Positions 42,827 through 53,415 of a stretch of DNA of 64,000 bases are shown here, piece after piece. Within the stretch, counting starts at the first letter, position 1, and the number at the start of each line of letters is the position of its first letter. The notes under the pieces were generated by a model, which was given only the letters and a program-made list of their open reading frames with translations, was not told the origin of the DNA and made no database searches. The position numbers were made by a program, and so were the translations under genes. Origin of the DNA: Barnesiella sp. (lineage in GTDB: Bacteria; Bacteroidota; Bacteroidia; Bacteroidales; Muribaculaceae); NCBI GenBank assembly GCA_014801075.1, contig JAAVEW010000014.1:43425-107424 (forward strand), written 5' to 3'.

Positions 42827-45235
42827 ATGATGATAAAGAAACTTTTTATACTGCTGCTGGCGCTTATGCCATTTGGCATGAGAGCGCAGCGAGCCGTGGG
42901 CAGCTGGGAGGTATATTCCAACTTCCTTGCGCCTGAGGAAATCGTGGAAACCCCCGACAAGGTGTTCTGCCTATCGTCGGGCTCACTGTTTTCTTTCGAC
43001 AAGAACACAGAGGAACTCTACCAGTATGGCATCCACAACGTGATGAGCGAGGCCACAATTACCAAGATGGCTTACAACGCACGCAAGAATTATCTTGTGG
43101 TGGCTTACAAGTCGGGCAATATAGATGTCCTGCAGAAGAACGGCAAGGTTATCAATCTTCCCGACATCAAGGACGCCATTCTCCACTCTGACCGCACTAT
43201 CAACGATATCAGTTTCGGCGACGGCCGCATATATGTGGCTACCAACTTCGGTATCGTCATCTACGACGACAAGCGCTGGGAGGTGAAGGAGAGCGGTATC
43301 TACGACGTGCCCGTGAAATATGTGGCCGCTACCGACAAGTATATCGGCGCTTACTTCCCCGATACCAAGCAGATAGGTTTTATCCCCATCGACAAGACCA
43401 TCCGCTATATCGATAACTTCACTATGGACACAAGCGCGGCTTGCACCGGCTTGCGCGGTCTCAAGGATAATACTTTCCTCGGCTCTAACTCGGCGAGCGC
43501 TTTCAGCCCCAAGCTGGTGACATTCAATCCCGAGACAGGCAAAGTGCTCTTTGACCGCTATGTGGCCGACGGTAATTACTCCGGTCCTTACGAGTGCAAG
43601 AACGGTTACTATATCTATAACACCGTTAAGTCGGGCAGCAACAAGGCTTGCATCAAGCAGTTTGACACTGACTACAATATCACCGAGACTCCGCTCCCCG
43701 ATGCATTTTCGGGCAAGCTCGTGGCTATGTGGGACGACCCCGAAAATCTGTTTGTAGCCGACGGTAACGGTGTCAGCGAATATGCCATCGATGCCGACGG
43801 CGGCATGACACTGCTCCACGACAGTTTCAAGCCCGAGGCTGTCACTGCGCGTGGTGTCGGTTATATCACAGCTTCCAACTCAGGCAAGGTGTATATCTCC
43901 TCCCACGGTTACAGTCTCAATTACAGCGGCGACTTCCCCAACTCCCACAAGATATCCAATATCAACCTTATCGAGAACAATCGACTCAGTGACATCACTC
44001 CCTCCGGACTTACTCTGACCTACAGCAATGATGAAGGGTTGAAGGATGGTACTTACCGCCCCTCCAATACCTACAATATAGTTGAGGACCCCGATGATCC
44101 CGATGTCTACTACATCTCCACCATGTATGACGGTGTGTTTAAAATCAAGGATGGCAAAGAGGTGAACTATTACAATGAGACAAACAGTACGCTGTTGAAG
44201 AACTGGATATACCTTATGCCTCAGGCTCTCGACATTGATAGTAAAGGTAACCTGTGGGTGGCAGGATATAGACGATTACACGTGCTTCCTGCCGATAAAC
44301 GTAAAAGCACTGCACCCACTACCAAAAGTGACTGGTATGGTAATACCGATTTTCCCATTGAGAGTAGACAGGAGTGGGACCCCCATTTGCTTGCCTGCAA
44401 GAAAAGCAATATGGTGCTTTACACTTACCGTCTCGGCGCACGTCTGCTGTGCGTGGATACCAAAGGCACTGCTTCTCCTACCGATGATACCACCTATGAG
44501 TGGACCTCATTTATCGACCAGGATGGCAAGACATGGTCACTCTATGAAATCTATGCTCTCACCGAGGACAATAACGGACAGGTGTGGGTAGGTACCGACC
44601 AGGGTGTGTTCATCATCCCCAACCCGTCGAAGCTCACCGACCCCAATATGCGCATACAGCGTATCAAGGTGCCCCGCAACGACGGTACTAATTTTGCCGA
44701 TTACCTTCTTGAAGGTGAGCCAATATTTTCAATCGCCGTTGACGGTGCCAACCGTAAATGGATAGGTACATCAAACTCCGGTGCTTATCTCGTGAGCGAG
44801 AACGGCAGCCAGATTATCGATCATTTCACCACCGAGAACTCTTACCTGCCCCTCAACAAGATACATGCCATAGCTTGTGACAAGTTCTCCAACGCCGTGT
44901 ACTTCGGTACTGCCGCCGGTCTGGTGAAATATAATTCTGACGTTGCTCCCGCAGCAGATGACTATAGCGACGTATATGCCTACCCCAATCCCGTGCGTCC
45001 CGAGTATAACGGACACATCACTATCGCGGGCCTTATGGACAATTCGCTTGTGAAGATTGCCGACTCGGCCGGCAACGTGTTCTTCAACGGAACGTCGCAG
45101 GGCGGTATGGTGACCTGGGACGGCTGCGATACCCGCGGCAACCGTGTGAAGTCAGGTGTCTACTACGTGTTTGCATCGCAGAGCAATGACCTCACCTCGT
45201 CAGGCGCTGTCACCAAGATAGTGGTAGTTAGGTAA
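42827..45235 (+). CDS. porZ: PorZ-like type IX secretion protein
   Basis: An 802-residue exported protein. A signal peptide (MMIKKLFILLLALMPFGMRA, cleaved before Q) is followed by two beta-propeller regions of the two-component-regulator type (about 30-330 and 350-700, with WVGTDQGVFI and WIGTSNSGAYLV blades) and a C-terminal domain (YAYPNPVRPEYNG, then GVYYVFASQ) like a T9SS sorting signal. The layout and length match PorZ, the surface protein that works with the sortase PorU in Porphyromonas gingivalis. The other T9SS genes are not in the window. The initiator may be either of two adjacent ATGs. Confidence 0.82.
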   Translation: MMIKKLFILLLALMPFGMRAQRAVGSWEVYSNFLAPEEIVETPDKVFCLSSGSLFSFDKNTEELYQYGIHNVMSEATITKMAYNARKNYLVVAYKSGNIDVLQKNGKVINLPDIKDAILHSDRTINDISFGDGRIYVATNFGIVIYDDKRWEVKESGIYDVPVKYVAATDKYIGAYFPDTKQIGFIPIDKTIRYIDNFTMDTSAACTGLRGLKDNTFLGSNSASAFSPKLVTFNPETGKVLFDRYVADGNYSGPYECKNGYYIYNTVKSGSNKACIKQFDTDYNITETPLPDAFSGKLVAMWDDPENLFVADGNGVSEYAIDADGGMTLLHDSFKPEAVTARGVGYITASNSGKVYISSHGYSLNYSGDFPNSHKISNINLIENNRLSDITPSGLTLTYSNDEGLKDGTYRPSNTYNIVEDPDDPDVYYISTMYDGVFKIKDGKEVNYYNETNSTLLKNWIYLMPQALDIDSKGNLWVAGYRRLHVLPADKRKSTAPTTKSDWYGNTDFPIESRQEWDPHLLACKKSNMVLYTYRLGARLLCVDTKGTASPTDDTTYEWTSFIDQDGKTWSLYEIYALTEDNNGQVWVGTDQGVFIIPNPSKLTDPNMRIQRIKVPRNDGTNFADYLLEGEPIFSIAVDGANRKWIGTSNSGAYLVSENGSQIIDHFTTENSYLPLNKIHAIACDKFSNAVYFGTAAGLVKYNSDVAPAADDYSDVYAYPNPVRPEYNGHITIAGLMDNSLVKIADSAGNVFFNGTSQGGMVTWDGCDTRGNRVKSGVYYVFASQSNDLTSSGAVTKIVVVR

Positions 45236-45257
45236 CAACGATACAATTGAACGATGA

Positions 45258-45287
45258 TATGGACGCACGCTGCTACGTGCGTCCATA
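45258..45287 (+). terminator. Hairpin after the porZ-like gene
   Basis: A perfect 12-bp stem (TATGGACGCACG and CGTGCGTCCATA) with a 6-nt loop, then AATTTG. Probably a terminator with a weak T tract. Confidence 0.65.
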
Positions 45288-45355
45288 ATTTGTGAAATAG
45301 CAAATATAAAAACTTAATATAAAATATTTTTAAACAGTTACTTACATAAATAGAG

Positions 45356-45877
45356 ATGGATTCGGTAGACATTTTGAAATATATCGATGATACTGACCGC
45401 TGCTACGGTGTGGCGGGAATGGCACTCGCTGCCTTCATTCTTGATTATGAGAAATATATCGACTCGGTGTCAGTAGAGCGCCGGGGCCTTGATGCGGTGG
45501 ATTTCACCCCCGAATTTTTCATGGCTTCCTCCGAGAGCATTTCGCCCAAAGCATCGTGGGAGCACACGCTGGAGCAGTTTCAGGTGGTGTCGTCGATGCT
45601 GATATCAAACATGATGTGCAGGTCGATGGTCAGAAATCATCGCGAACTTCAGCAGTCACATCACGATGCCATGCTCGAAGCGCTCACCGACTTTGCCTGC
45701 GATTGTCAGCTTGCCGATGAGGAAACTCGCCAGATTTTCGACAAACATTACATGTATCTCGACCGAGCCTACCACAACAGCCGTCTGCACGACGCTGCGC
45801 AGCGTCTCGTCGACGAGTTTGCCTCTCGCCCTACACTTTATCATTCCGACCTTTGTGAGGCGTTAGGGGGCTTCTAA
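45356..45877 (+). CDS. Hypothetical protein, helical, no recognised family
   Basis: A 173-residue cytosolic protein, predicted mostly helical, acidic, with no signal peptide or membrane segment. It is rich in Met, Asp, His and Ser, with segments such as MEHTL-type helices and KHYMYLDRAYHNSRLHDAAQ. I do not recognise a family. The open frame, its codon use like that of its neighbours, and the lack of a competing frame support a real gene. It stands alone between the porZ-like gene (hairpin between them) and the convergent pckA. Confidence 0.65.
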   Translation: MDSVDILKYIDDTDRCYGVAGMALAAFILDYEKYIDSVSVERRGLDAVDFTPEFFMASSESISPKASWEHTLEQFQVVSSMLISNMMCRSMVRNHRELQQSHHDAMLEALTDFACDCQLADEETRQIFDKHYMYLDRAYHNSRLHDAAQRLVDEFASRPTLYHSDLCEALGGF

Positions 45878-46163
45878 ATGCCCCGTTCCGCAATTTTGTT
45901 AACGCCGGGGCGGTCAAGCATTAACTAATATTGGGAAACGGAGTCTAAGGCTCGTCCTGGCTTGTGGCGGGGGTCTCCTGACCCGCGCTCTCACAGCAAC
46001 GGCCCGTAAGCAATGACCTGATTGAGAGAGCGCGGGTCAGGAGACCCCCGCCACGATGCGTTACGACCGGTTAGCGTTATTTTCCATTGTGCTTTTCTCC
46101 CTACTGCAATCGTTTGTAAATTCAAACACACTCTTAGTTGCTCTGTAGAAAATATGCCGGGAT
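45878..46163. other. Non-coding region with a long inverted repeat
   Basis: Between a plus-strand hypothetical gene and the minus-strand pckA. It contains a perfect 29-bp inverted repeat (45964-46054), described separately, and no convincing gene. Confidence 0.6.
45964..46054. repeat. Perfect 29-bp GC-rich inverted repeat
   Basis: The arm at 45964-45992 (GTGGCGGGGGTCTCCTGACC and on) is the exact reverse complement of 46026-46054, with a 33-nt loop. The GC-rich arms and lack of T-run make it unlike the other terminators in the window. It could be a mobile palindromic element or a structured RNA. Confidence 0.9.
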
Positions 46164-46164
46164 A

Positions 46165-46203
46165 AAAAAATAGTGTGCTCCCAAAAGGGGCACACTATTT
46201 TTT
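46165..46203. terminator. Terminator at the 3' end of pckA (bidirectional)
   Basis: A6-TAGTGTGC and GCACACTA-T6 arms form a stem extended by GC/GU pairs, with A/T tracts on both sides. It lies 28 nt after the pckA stop. Confidence 0.85.
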
Positions 46204-46231
46204 AGTGGTTTATGTCTCTATTTCGTTGAAA

Positions 46232-47833
46232 TTAGAGCTGGGGACCGGCTGCTACGAGAGCTTTACCGGCTTCGTTGTTCTCGAATTTCTTGAAGTTGGC
46301 GATGAACATTTCAGCAAGCTTGGTTGCTTTGGTGTTCCACTCTTCGGGGTTAGCGTAAGTGTCGCGGGGATCGAGGATCTTGGGATCTACGCCGGGGAGT
46401 TCGGTGGGAACTGTGAAGTCGAAGATAGGAATTTGTTTGGTGGGAGCTTTGAGGATAGCACCGTCGAGGATAGCGTCGATGATACCGCGGGTATCTTTGA
46501 TAGAGATACGTTTGCCGGTACCGTTCCAACCGGTGTTCACGAGGTAAGCCTTAGCACCGCTCTTTTCCATTTTCTTAACGAGCTCTTCAGCATATTTGGT
46601 GGGGTGGAGCGAAAGGAACGCTGCGCCGAAGCAAGCTGAGAAAGTAGGAGTAGGCTCGGTGATACCACGCTCAGTACCTGCGAGTTTCGAGGTGAAGCCT
46701 GAGAGGAAGTAATACTTGGTCTGCTCGGGAGTAAGGATAGAAACGGGGGGAAGCACGCCGAATGCGTCAGCCGAGAGGAAGATTACGTTCTTGGCTGCGG
46801 GACCGTGGCTGCCCGGGGCGATTTTCTCGATGTGGTCGATGGGGTAAGAAACGCGGGTGTTCTCGGTAACGCTCTTGTCGGCGAAGTTGATTTTGCCTTC
46901 AGCGTCAACGGTAACGTTCTCGAGGAGAGCGTCGCGACGGATAGCGTTGTAGATGTCGGGCTCAGAGTCCTTGTCGAGGTTGATAACCTTAGCGTAGCAA
47001 CCGCCTTCGAAGTTGAAGACGCCGTTGTCGTCCCAGCCGTGTTCGTCGTCACCGATGAGGAGACGTTTGGGGTCGGTTGAGAGGGTAGTTTTACCTGTAC
47101 CTGACAGACCGAAGAAGATGGCGGTGTTTTCGCCGTTCATGTCGGTGTTGGCAGAGCAGTGCATTGAAGCCATGCCTTTGAGGGGGAGGTAGTAGTTCAT
47201 GATAGAGAACATACCTTTCTTCATTTCGCCGCCGTACCAGGTGTTGATGATGATCTGCATCTTCTCGGTGAGGTTGAAGGCAACGCAAGTCTCAGAGTTG
47301 AGGCCGAGTTCTTTCCAGTTTTCCACTTTAGCTTTAGAAGCGTTGAGAACTACGAAGTCGGGTTCGAAGTTTTCGAGCTCTTCCTTGGTGGGGCGGATGA
47401 ACATGTTGGTAACGAAGTGAGCCTGCCAAGCTACTTCAACGATGAAGCGAACGGCGAGACGGGTGTCGGGGTTGGTACCGCAGAATGCGTCAACGACGTA
47501 GAGTTTCTTGTTGGAGAGTTCTTTGTCGGCGATTTCCTTAAGAACGTCCCATGTAGCGGGAGAAATGGGCTTGTTGTCGTTTTTGTATTCATCGGAAGTC
47601 CACCAGATAGTATCTTTTGAAACACCATCTTCTACAAAGAATTTGTCTTTGGGTGAACGGCCGGTGTAGATACCGGTCATTACGTTTACAGCGCCGAGTT
47701 CGGTGTTCTGACCTTTTTCATAGCCTTCGAGCGAGGGGTTGGTCTCGTCGATGAAAAGCTGATCCCAAGAGGGATTGTGGATAATCTCCGGAGTACCGGT
47801 GATACCATAGCGGGTTAAATCAATCTTGCTCAT
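46232..47833 (-). CDS. pckA: Phosphoenolpyruvate carboxykinase (ATP)
   Basis: A 533-residue ATP-type PEPCK that interconverts oxaloacetate and PEP; in saccharolytic Bacteroidales it fixes CO2 on the route to succinate. It has GRSPKDKF, the P-loop GLSGTGKTT (242-250), LIGDDEHGW and FSACFGAAF. The start at 47833 ([11 protein letters not shown]) is taken over an upstream in-frame ATG at 47971 because the family begins here and 47971 lies in the promoter. The leader of about 130 nt has a small GCTCCG/CGGAGC hairpin. Confidence 0.97.
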   Translation of the reverse strand: MSKIDLTRYGITGTPEIIHNPSWDQLFIDETNPSLEGYEKGQNTELGAVNVMTGIYTGRSPKDKFFVEDGVSKDTIWWTSDEYKNDNKPISPATWDVLKEIADKELSNKKLYVVDAFCGTNPDTRLAVRFIVEVAWQAHFVTNMFIRPTKEELENFEPDFVVLNASKAKVENWKELGLNSETCVAFNLTEKMQIIINTWYGGEMKKGMFSIMNYYLPLKGMASMHCSANTDMNGENTAIFFGLSGTGKTTLSTDPKRLLIGDDEHGWDDNGVFNFEGGCYAKVINLDKDSEPDIYNAIRRDALLENVTVDAEGKINFADKSVTENTRVSYPIDHIEKIAPGSHGPAAKNVIFLSADAFGVLPPVSILTPEQTKYYFLSGFTSKLAGTERGITEPTPTFSACFGAAFLSLHPTKYAEELVKKMEKSGAKAYLVNTGWNGTGKRISIKDTRGIIDAILDGAILKAPTKQIPIFDFTVPTELPGVDPKILDPRDTYANPEEWNTKATKLAEMFIANFKKFENNEAGKALVAAGPQL

Positions 47834-48144
47834 TCCTTTTGATTTAAATATAAAAGTTGGATTAATAATTTCGTGAAAACTGTTGTATTGCAAAATGCTG
47901 CTCCGTCTCTTCGGAGCGTCAGGTAAGGCCTTGTCGGAGTAGTAACTTCGGTTGACCCTATTTGGTTGCAAATATAGATAGAATTTTTGAGATATTTATT
48001 GAATATTAAAGAAAATTTTCCGTATTAATAAATTTTAAGCCAAACTTTGACCCGGTTGCCCGATATTTGTTGTCAGCGGGGCGGTGTAAGGGCTGTCGGA
48101 TGGCGGCGTTTGGGGCTATGTATTAAAAAATAGAGGGGCAACGG
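47834..48144. promoter_or_regulatory. Divergent spacer: pckA promoter and leader
   Basis: The minus-strand -7 element TATATTTG (47976-47969) would drive pckA. The leader between it and the start contains the hairpin GCTCCGTCTCTTCGGAGC. From 48000 to 48144 the spacer is AT-rich with no clear feature. Confidence 0.55.
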
Positions 48145-48175
48145 TTGAAAGTGTCGCCGATAATTGCTATCTTTG
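48145..48175 (+). promoter_or_regulatory. lysS promoter
   Basis: TTG (48145-48147), a 20-nt spacer and TATCTTTG (48168-48175) match the Bacteroides consensus. The leader is about 110 nt. Confidence 0.7.
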
Positions 48176-48292
48176 CAGTTACTTATGTGGCGCAGGTGCG
48201 TTTTGCTGCAGTCGGGCGGTTTCGGACCGCTCCGGGAGGCGATATGCTCCGGCGTGCCGATTTTTTTATTGCAATAAAAAAAGATTACAGAT

Positions 48293-49849
48293 ATGAATCC
48301 GCAAGAACTTAGCGAACAAGAGAAAGTGCGCCGCGGCTCCATGGAGGAGATGCGCCGCCTCGGTATCGAACCTTATCCCGCTGCCGAATATACAGTGACA
48401 GGCCATGCCGACGAGATAGTATCGACTTTTGACGACAACGCTCCGCAGCGCGAAGTGACCGTAGCGGGCCGCGTGATGAGCCGCCGCATCATGGGTAAGG
48501 CTTCATTCATGGAGCTTAAGGATGCCACAGGCCGTATCCAGGTCTATGTCAACCGCGACGAGATATGCCCCGGTGAGGATAAGACTCTCTATAACGTTGT
48601 GTTCAAGAAGCTGCTCGATATCGGCGACTTCGTGGGCGTGAAGGGCTACGTGTTCCGCACGCAGACCGGCCAGATTTCGGTCCACGCCAAGGAGCTTACC
48701 GTACTCAGCAAGTCATTGCGTCCGCTTCCTATCGTGAAGATGAAGGACGGCGTTGTGTATGACGCTTTCGACGATCCCGAAATGCGTTACCGCCGCCGCT
48801 ATGTCGACCTCGTGGTCAACGAGGGCGTGAAGGATATATTCGTGAAGCGCACCAAGGTGTTCAACTCCATGCGTCAGTATTTCAACGACCACGGTTACAT
48901 GGAGGTGGAGACCCCCATCCTCCAGTCGATACCCGGTGGAGCGGCCGCGCGTCCGTTCATCACCCACCACAATGCTCTCGACATACCTTTGTATCTCCGT
49001 ATCGCCGACGAGCTCTACCTCAAGCGCCTTATCGTGGGCGGCTTCGAGGGCGTCTACGAGTTCTCCAAGAACTTCCGCAACGAGGGTATGGACCGCACCC
49101 ACAACCCCGAGTTCACCTGCATGGAAATCTACGTTTCCTATAAGGACTATAAGTGGATGATGGAATTTACCGAGAAACTTCTCGAAAAGATATGTCTCGA
49201 TGTCAACGGCACCACCGAGGTGAAGGTCGGCGACAACGTGATTTCATTCAAGGCTCCCTTCCGCCGCGTCACCATGATTGATGCCATCAAGGACTTCACC
49301 GGCATCGACATCACCGGCATGGGTGAGGAGGAGCTGCGCGACGTGTGCCGCAAGCTCGACATCGAGGTTGACGAGTCGATGGGCAAAGGCAAACTTATCG
49401 ACGAGATTTTCGGCGAGAAGTGCGAGGGCAACTACATACAGCCCACTTTCATTATCGACTACCCCATAGAGATGTCGCCGCTTACCAAGCGCCACCGCGA
49501 AAATCCCGAACTTACCGAGCGTTTCGAGCTGATGGTCAACGGCAAGGAGCTTGCCAACGCATACTCCGAGCTCAATGATCCCATCGACCAGTACGAGCGC
49601 TTCGTAGAGCAGATGCGACTCAGCGAGAAGGGCGACGACGAGGCTATGATTATCGATGCCGACTTTATACGCGCTCTCGAATACGGTATGCCCCCCACAT
49701 CGGGTATGGGTATCGGTATGGACCGTCTCGTTATGCTCATGACCGGCCAGACCACCATCCAGGAGGTGCTTCTCTTCCCGCAGATGCGTCCCGAGAAACG
49801 CCGCGTCAAGGAGAATGACAACGAGGAGGAGGAAACCGAGCAGGCCTGA
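48293..49849 (+). CDS. lysS: Lysyl-tRNA synthetase, class II
   Basis: A 518-residue synthetase. An N-terminal OB-fold anticodon domain (about 55-170, [27 protein letters not shown]) is followed by the class II core with motif 2 ([20 protein letters not shown]) and motif 3 ([15 protein letters not shown]). It lacks the 50-60 C-terminal residues seen in some Bacteroidetes homologues but is complete in all catalytic parts. An acidic tail ([11 protein letters not shown]) ends the chain. gpsA follows after 48 bp. Confidence 0.97.
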   Translation: MNPQELSEQEKVRRGSMEEMRRLGIEPYPAAEYTVTGHADEIVSTFDDNAPQREVTVAGRVMSRRIMGKASFMELKDATGRIQVYVNRDEICPGEDKTLYNVVFKKLLDIGDFVGVKGYVFRTQTGQISVHAKELTVLSKSLRPLPIVKMKDGVVYDAFDDPEMRYRRRYVDLVVNEGVKDIFVKRTKVFNSMRQYFNDHGYMEVETPILQSIPGGAAARPFITHHNALDIPLYLRIADELYLKRLIVGGFEGVYEFSKNFRNEGMDRTHNPEFTCMEIYVSYKDYKWMMEFTEKLLEKICLDVNGTTEVKVGDNVISFKAPFRRVTMIDAIKDFTGIDITGMGEEELRDVCRKLDIEVDESMGKGKLIDEIFGEKCEGNYIQPTFIIDYPIEMSPLTKRHRENPELTERFELMVNGKELANAYSELNDPIDQYERFVEQMRLSEKGDDEAMIIDADFIRALEYGMPPTSGMGIGMDRLVMLMTGQTTIQEVLLFPQMRPEKRRVKENDNEEEETEQA

Positions 49850-49897
49850 CAACAGTCGGGTCACTGCTACTGAAGTTATAAGCATACTACATTTGCC

Positions 49898-50893
49898 ATG
49901 AAATTTCCACAGAATATCGCAGTGCTGGGCGGTGGCAGCTGGGCCACCGCTCTGGCCAGCGTATTGTTGAAGAATTGTGAGACCATCAACTGGTACATGC
50001 GCCGCGACGACCGCATAGAGGAGTTCCAGCGCCTGCGCCGCAATCCCGCCTACCTCACCGACGTGCGTTTCGACACGGAGCGCATATTCTTTTCAAGCGA
50101 CCTCAACAAGGTGGTGGAGATGAGCGATACGCTGCTCTTCGCCATGCCTTCGCCGTATTTCAAGGATCATCTCGCGAAGCTCACGGCCGATATTTCCGAC
50201 CGCGCTATCGTCAACGCCATCAAGGGTATAGTCCCCGGCGACAACATGCTGATTACCGACTACATGGTGCAGAACTACGGCATTTCACCCGACAAAGCAA
50301 TGGTAGTGTCGGGGCCCTGTCATGCCGAGGAGGTGGCCCTCGACCGTCCCTCCTACCTCACTGTGGGCGGCCGCGATATTGAGCTTGCGGGACAGTTTGC
50401 CTCCGTCCTGGAGTCGAACAACGTGCATGCCATCGTATCGTCCGACGTGACAGGAATCGGCTATGCCGGCGTGCTCAAGAATGTCTACGCCATAGCTGCC
50501 GGCATCGTGCACGGCATGAAAAAGGGCGACAATTTCCTTGCCATGCTTGTGTCAAATGCCATACGCGAGATGGAGCGCTTTCTCGACGGTGTGGATTCGC
50601 GTCCCCGTCAGATATGCGACTCGGTGTACCTCGGCGACCTTCTCGTCACAGCCTACTCGCGCTTCTCGCGCAACCATAACTTCGGCGCTCTCATAGGCCG
50701 CGGCTACTCGGTAAAGGCTGCCAAGATGGAGATGGAGCAGGTGGCCGAAGGCTATTTCGGCGTGAAGTGTATCCACGAAATCAACGAGGAGTATCAGATG
50801 TCGATGCCCATACTCGAAGGTGTCTACGACATCCTCTACCGCCGCGTGTCGCCCGAATACGCTATCTCTACAATGGCCAAGTCGTTTATATGA
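49898..50893 (+). CDS. gpsA: Glycerol-3-phosphate dehydrogenase (NAD(P)+)
   Basis: A 331-residue cytosolic enzyme that makes sn-glycerol 3-phosphate for phospholipids. It has the Rossmann motif [12 protein letters not shown] (8-19), [23 protein letters not shown], and the Lys of [13 protein letters not shown]. Its stop overlaps the start of the ABC ATPase (ATGA), so the two are coupled. Confidence 0.96.
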   Translation: MKFPQNIAVLGGGSWATALASVLLKNCETINWYMRRDDRIEEFQRLRRNPAYLTDVRFDTERIFFSSDLNKVVEMSDTLLFAMPSPYFKDHLAKLTADISDRAIVNAIKGIVPGDNMLITDYMVQNYGISPDKAMVVSGPCHAEEVALDRPSYLTVGGRDIELAGQFASVLESNNVHAIVSSDVTGIGYAGVLKNVYAIAAGIVHGMKKGDNFLAMLVSNAIREMERFLDGVDSRPRQICDSVYLGDLLVTAYSRFSRNHNFGALIGRGYSVKAAKMEMEQVAEGYFGVKCIHEINEEYQMSMPILEGVYDILYRRVSPEYAISTMAKSFI

Positions 50894-51543
50894 TACGTGC
50901 CGTTGACATACATAAAAGTTTCGACAGCCTCGAAGTGCTCAAAGGTATCGACCTCACCATAGGCGACGGTGAGGTAGTGGCCATTGTGGGTCCGAGCGGC
51001 GCGGGCAAGACCACGCTGCTACAGATGCTCGGCACGCTCGATTCGCCCGACAAGGGACATGTATATTACGCCGACACTGACATTTACTCTCTGCGCGACA
51101 AGCAGTTGGCCGCATTCCGCGGCAGGAACATTGGCTTTGTGTTTCAGTTTCATCAGCTTCTGCCCGAATTCAATGTGCTTGAGAATGTAGCCATGCCGGC
51201 GCTGATTGCCGGAATGCGACGTTCTGAAGCGTTTGAGGCGGCGCGCAAGCTGATTGACTATATGGGACTGAGTCAGCGTGTGGAGCACCGTCCCTCGCAG
51301 CTTTCGGGAGGCGAGCGACAGCGTGCGGCCGTAGCGCGTGCGCTGGTCAACAATCCCGGCGTTGTGCTTGCCGACGAGCCGTCGGGCAGTCTTGACTCGG
51401 TGAACCGCCGCGAGCTCCATCAGCTCTTCTTCGACCTGCGCCGCGACATGGGCACCACGTTCGTCATCGTGACCCATGACAATAATCTCGCCGCCGAGGC
51501 CGACAGGGTGATAACCATAAGGGACGGCCTTATCGCCGAGTAA
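50890..51543 (+). CDS. lolD: LolD-like ABC transporter ATP-binding protein
   Basis: A 217-residue ATPase with Walker [10 protein letters not shown] (34-42), signature LSGGERQR, Walker [10 protein letters not shown] and H-loop THD. It is of the LolD/MacB/FtsE type that partners FtsX-like permeases in lipoprotein release. No permease gene is next to it, so the partner must be elsewhere. It overlaps gpsA by 4 nt. The ATG at 50890 is chosen because upstream in-frame codons belong to gpsA. Confidence 0.88.
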   Translation: MIRAVDIHKSFDSLEVLKGIDLTIGDGEVVAIVGPSGAGKTTLLQMLGTLDSPDKGHVYYADTDIYSLRDKQLAAFRGRNIGFVFQFHQLLPEFNVLENVAMPALIAGMRRSEAFEAARKLIDYMGLSQRVEHRPSQLSGGERQRAAVARALVNNPGVVLADEPSGSLDSVNRRELHQLFFDLRRDMGTTFVIVTHDNNLAAEADRVITIRDGLIAE

Positions 51544-51567
51544 TCATCAACAGGTCACGATGAGCGT

Positions 51568-52233
51568 ATGAAACGATATATCTCACTGATAGTAATAATG
51601 TTGGCTGTACTGACGGGCTGCTCCCACGACAACCCGCCGCAGAGCCCTGTGTATTATGACATAGTGTGTCTGGAGGCCGACAGTGCCGATGGTTCGGTGT
51701 TTTCGCTCACGAAGCCGGGGAGTGCCGAGGAGATTACGCTCGTTGCGCCCCAGCGTGTCAATACCGATATTGTGCCCGTGGGCAACCGCCTGCTGCTCAT
51801 GTATTATATACCCGTAGGAGGGGAGGCCTACAAGTCGGGTCCCGTCACCGTCAGGGGCTACGGCACGATAGTCAACGGCGCGCTTGAAGAGAGTGACGGC
51901 GTGCCGCAAGGGTGGGACCGCGACCCGGTGTACCTGCTCAGTGCCTGGCAGTCGGGACGCTATCTCAATATCCACGCGCGATTGCCCTACGACGAGAATC
52001 CGCGCCGGTTCACGCTCGCTATGCCTGCCGTGCAGACCGATCCCTCGTGCCCCGACATTTACCTGGTGCATGCGCTTGCCGAGGATGTCACCACCTTTTC
52101 ACGAGCCTATTACGCATCATTTGACATATCGGCGCTTGTCGATGACCCCGCAGTCACCGGCTTCACGCTCCATCTCAACAACTCCAATCTCCGCCTCGAC
52201 GAGATTAAATTCACTATCCCTGCTCCCCGATAG
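51568..52233 (+). CDS. Predicted lipoprotein, NigD-like
   Basis: A 221-residue protein with a lipoprotein signal (MKRYISLIVIMLAVLTGCSH), so it is anchored via Cys18. The remainder is beta-rich, with a segment of SLTKPG and LVAPQRVNTDIVPVGNRLLLMYYIP type that resembles the OB-like domain of NigD-like proteins of Bacteroidetes; this link is tentative. Its role is unknown. It follows the LolD-like gene by 24 bp. Confidence 0.7.
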   Translation: MKRYISLIVIMLAVLTGCSHDNPPQSPVYYDIVCLEADSADGSVFSLTKPGSAEEITLVAPQRVNTDIVPVGNRLLLMYYIPVGGEAYKSGPVTVRGYGTIVNGALEESDGVPQGWDRDPVYLLSAWQSGRYLNIHARLPYDENPRRFTLAMPAVQTDPSCPDIYLVHALAEDVTTFSRAYYASFDISALVDDPAVTGFTLHLNNSNLRLDEIKFTIPAPR

Positions 52234-52272
52234 ATTATCCCTCCAAGAATCAAAGCACCGCCTTGAATCGTT

Positions 52273-53328
52273 ATGACATTCGCCACACCGCGTGACATAC
52301 CGCAGCCCAATAATTTCAATATCATACGTCTCTTTCTGGCGTTCTACATCGTGCTCGTGCACTTTGCAGCGCTGACCGATACCGAGACGTCGCTGCTGAT
52401 TGTCAGGGGTCACGATTGTGTGTGCGGCTTCTTCGTCATTTCAGGTTTTCTTATCTATTCGAGCTATTGCCGCTCGTCGTCGCTGAAATCTTATTTCGAG
52501 AAGCGCGCGCGGCGCATATTGCCGAGCTATATCTTTGTCGTGGTGCTGTTTGCGGTGGCACTGTTTTTAGTGTCACCAGTGCCGGTTGAGAAGTATTTCG
52601 GGCGGCATTGGCTAAAGTATCTGGGCAGTAACCTTGCGTTCTGCAACTTTGTTGAGCCTACGCTGCCGGGAGTGTTTGCCGACAACGGTATGACCGCGGT
52701 CAACGGGTCGCTCTGGACTATCAAGATTGAGCTGACGGCGTATGTGATGCTGCCGGTGTGCGTGTGGCTCTGCAGGAAGATAAGGATGAATCCGTTTATA
52801 TTCTTCGGCGTTGTAATATTGCTCTCGATAGCCTACAGGATAGGGTGCAACATGATGTTTCAGCGCACGGGCGACGAGCATTATCTCACGTTGGCGCGCC
52901 AGATCGGCGGCCTGACTGCCTACTTCGTTGTGGGCATGATGATGTATGAATTGCTCGACTATGTGCTGCGGTATAAGTGGCAGTTGTTTGTCATAGGCCT
53001 CCTCGCGTTCATAGGAGCTTACTGTGCGCCGGTAACAGCTACGGTGGTAAAACCCTTCGCTTTGGGCTGTATCATCATTCCTGCGGCATTTATAGGGCGC
53101 TGGGGAGTGTGGCTCGGAGCAGCCGACATATCCTACGATATGTATCTGCTGCATTTTCCCGTCATACAGCTGGTGGTTCACTTCCGATTGCCCGACCGCA
53201 TCGGCACCATTCCGTCGCTGATGGTGGTTATCGCAGTGGTAATCCTCCTGTCGTGCCTGACATGGCACTTCATCGGCGAGCCCTTCCTCCGCCGCAAGAA
53301 ACTCACCTCCGACAAACCCCGCAAATAG
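52273..53328 (+). CDS. Acyltransferase 3 family membrane protein
   Basis: A 351-residue inner-membrane protein with about ten membrane helices. The Acyl_transf_3 motifs are present: FNIIRLFLAFYIVLVHF with the conserved His, GFFVISGFLIYSSY, and KRARRILPSY. The family adds acetyl or other acyl groups to cell-surface carbohydrates. The target glycan is unknown. It begins 39 bp after the lipoprotein gene. Confidence 0.9.
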   Translation: MTFATPRDIPQPNNFNIIRLFLAFYIVLVHFAALTDTETSLLIVRGHDCVCGFFVISGFLIYSSYCRSSSLKSYFEKRARRILPSYIFVVVLFAVALFLVSPVPVEKYFGRHWLKYLGSNLAFCNFVEPTLPGVFADNGMTAVNGSLWTIKIELTAYVMLPVCVWLCRKIRMNPFIFFGVVILLSIAYRIGCNMMFQRTGDEHYLTLARQIGGLTAYFVVGMMMYELLDYVLRYKWQLFVIGLLAFIGAYCAPVTATVVKPFALGCIIIPAAFIGRWGVWLGAADISYDMYLLHFPVIQLVVHFRLPDRIGTIPSLMVVIAVVILLSCLTWHFIGEPFLRRKKLTSDKPRK

Positions 53329-53415
53329 CAAAGCCCCGCCTACTCAATAGGGTCAATAAAGTCAGTAGGATTGTTCGCGACCCTAAGGACCTTAGCTACC
53401 ATGACCTTAAGCTCT

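Noticed and set aside
48073..48342. 89-codon minus-strand frame between pckA and lysS
   Set aside because: It overlaps the lysS promoter and start, is rich in Pro/Arg/Ser, and lacks a promoter or recognisable domain.
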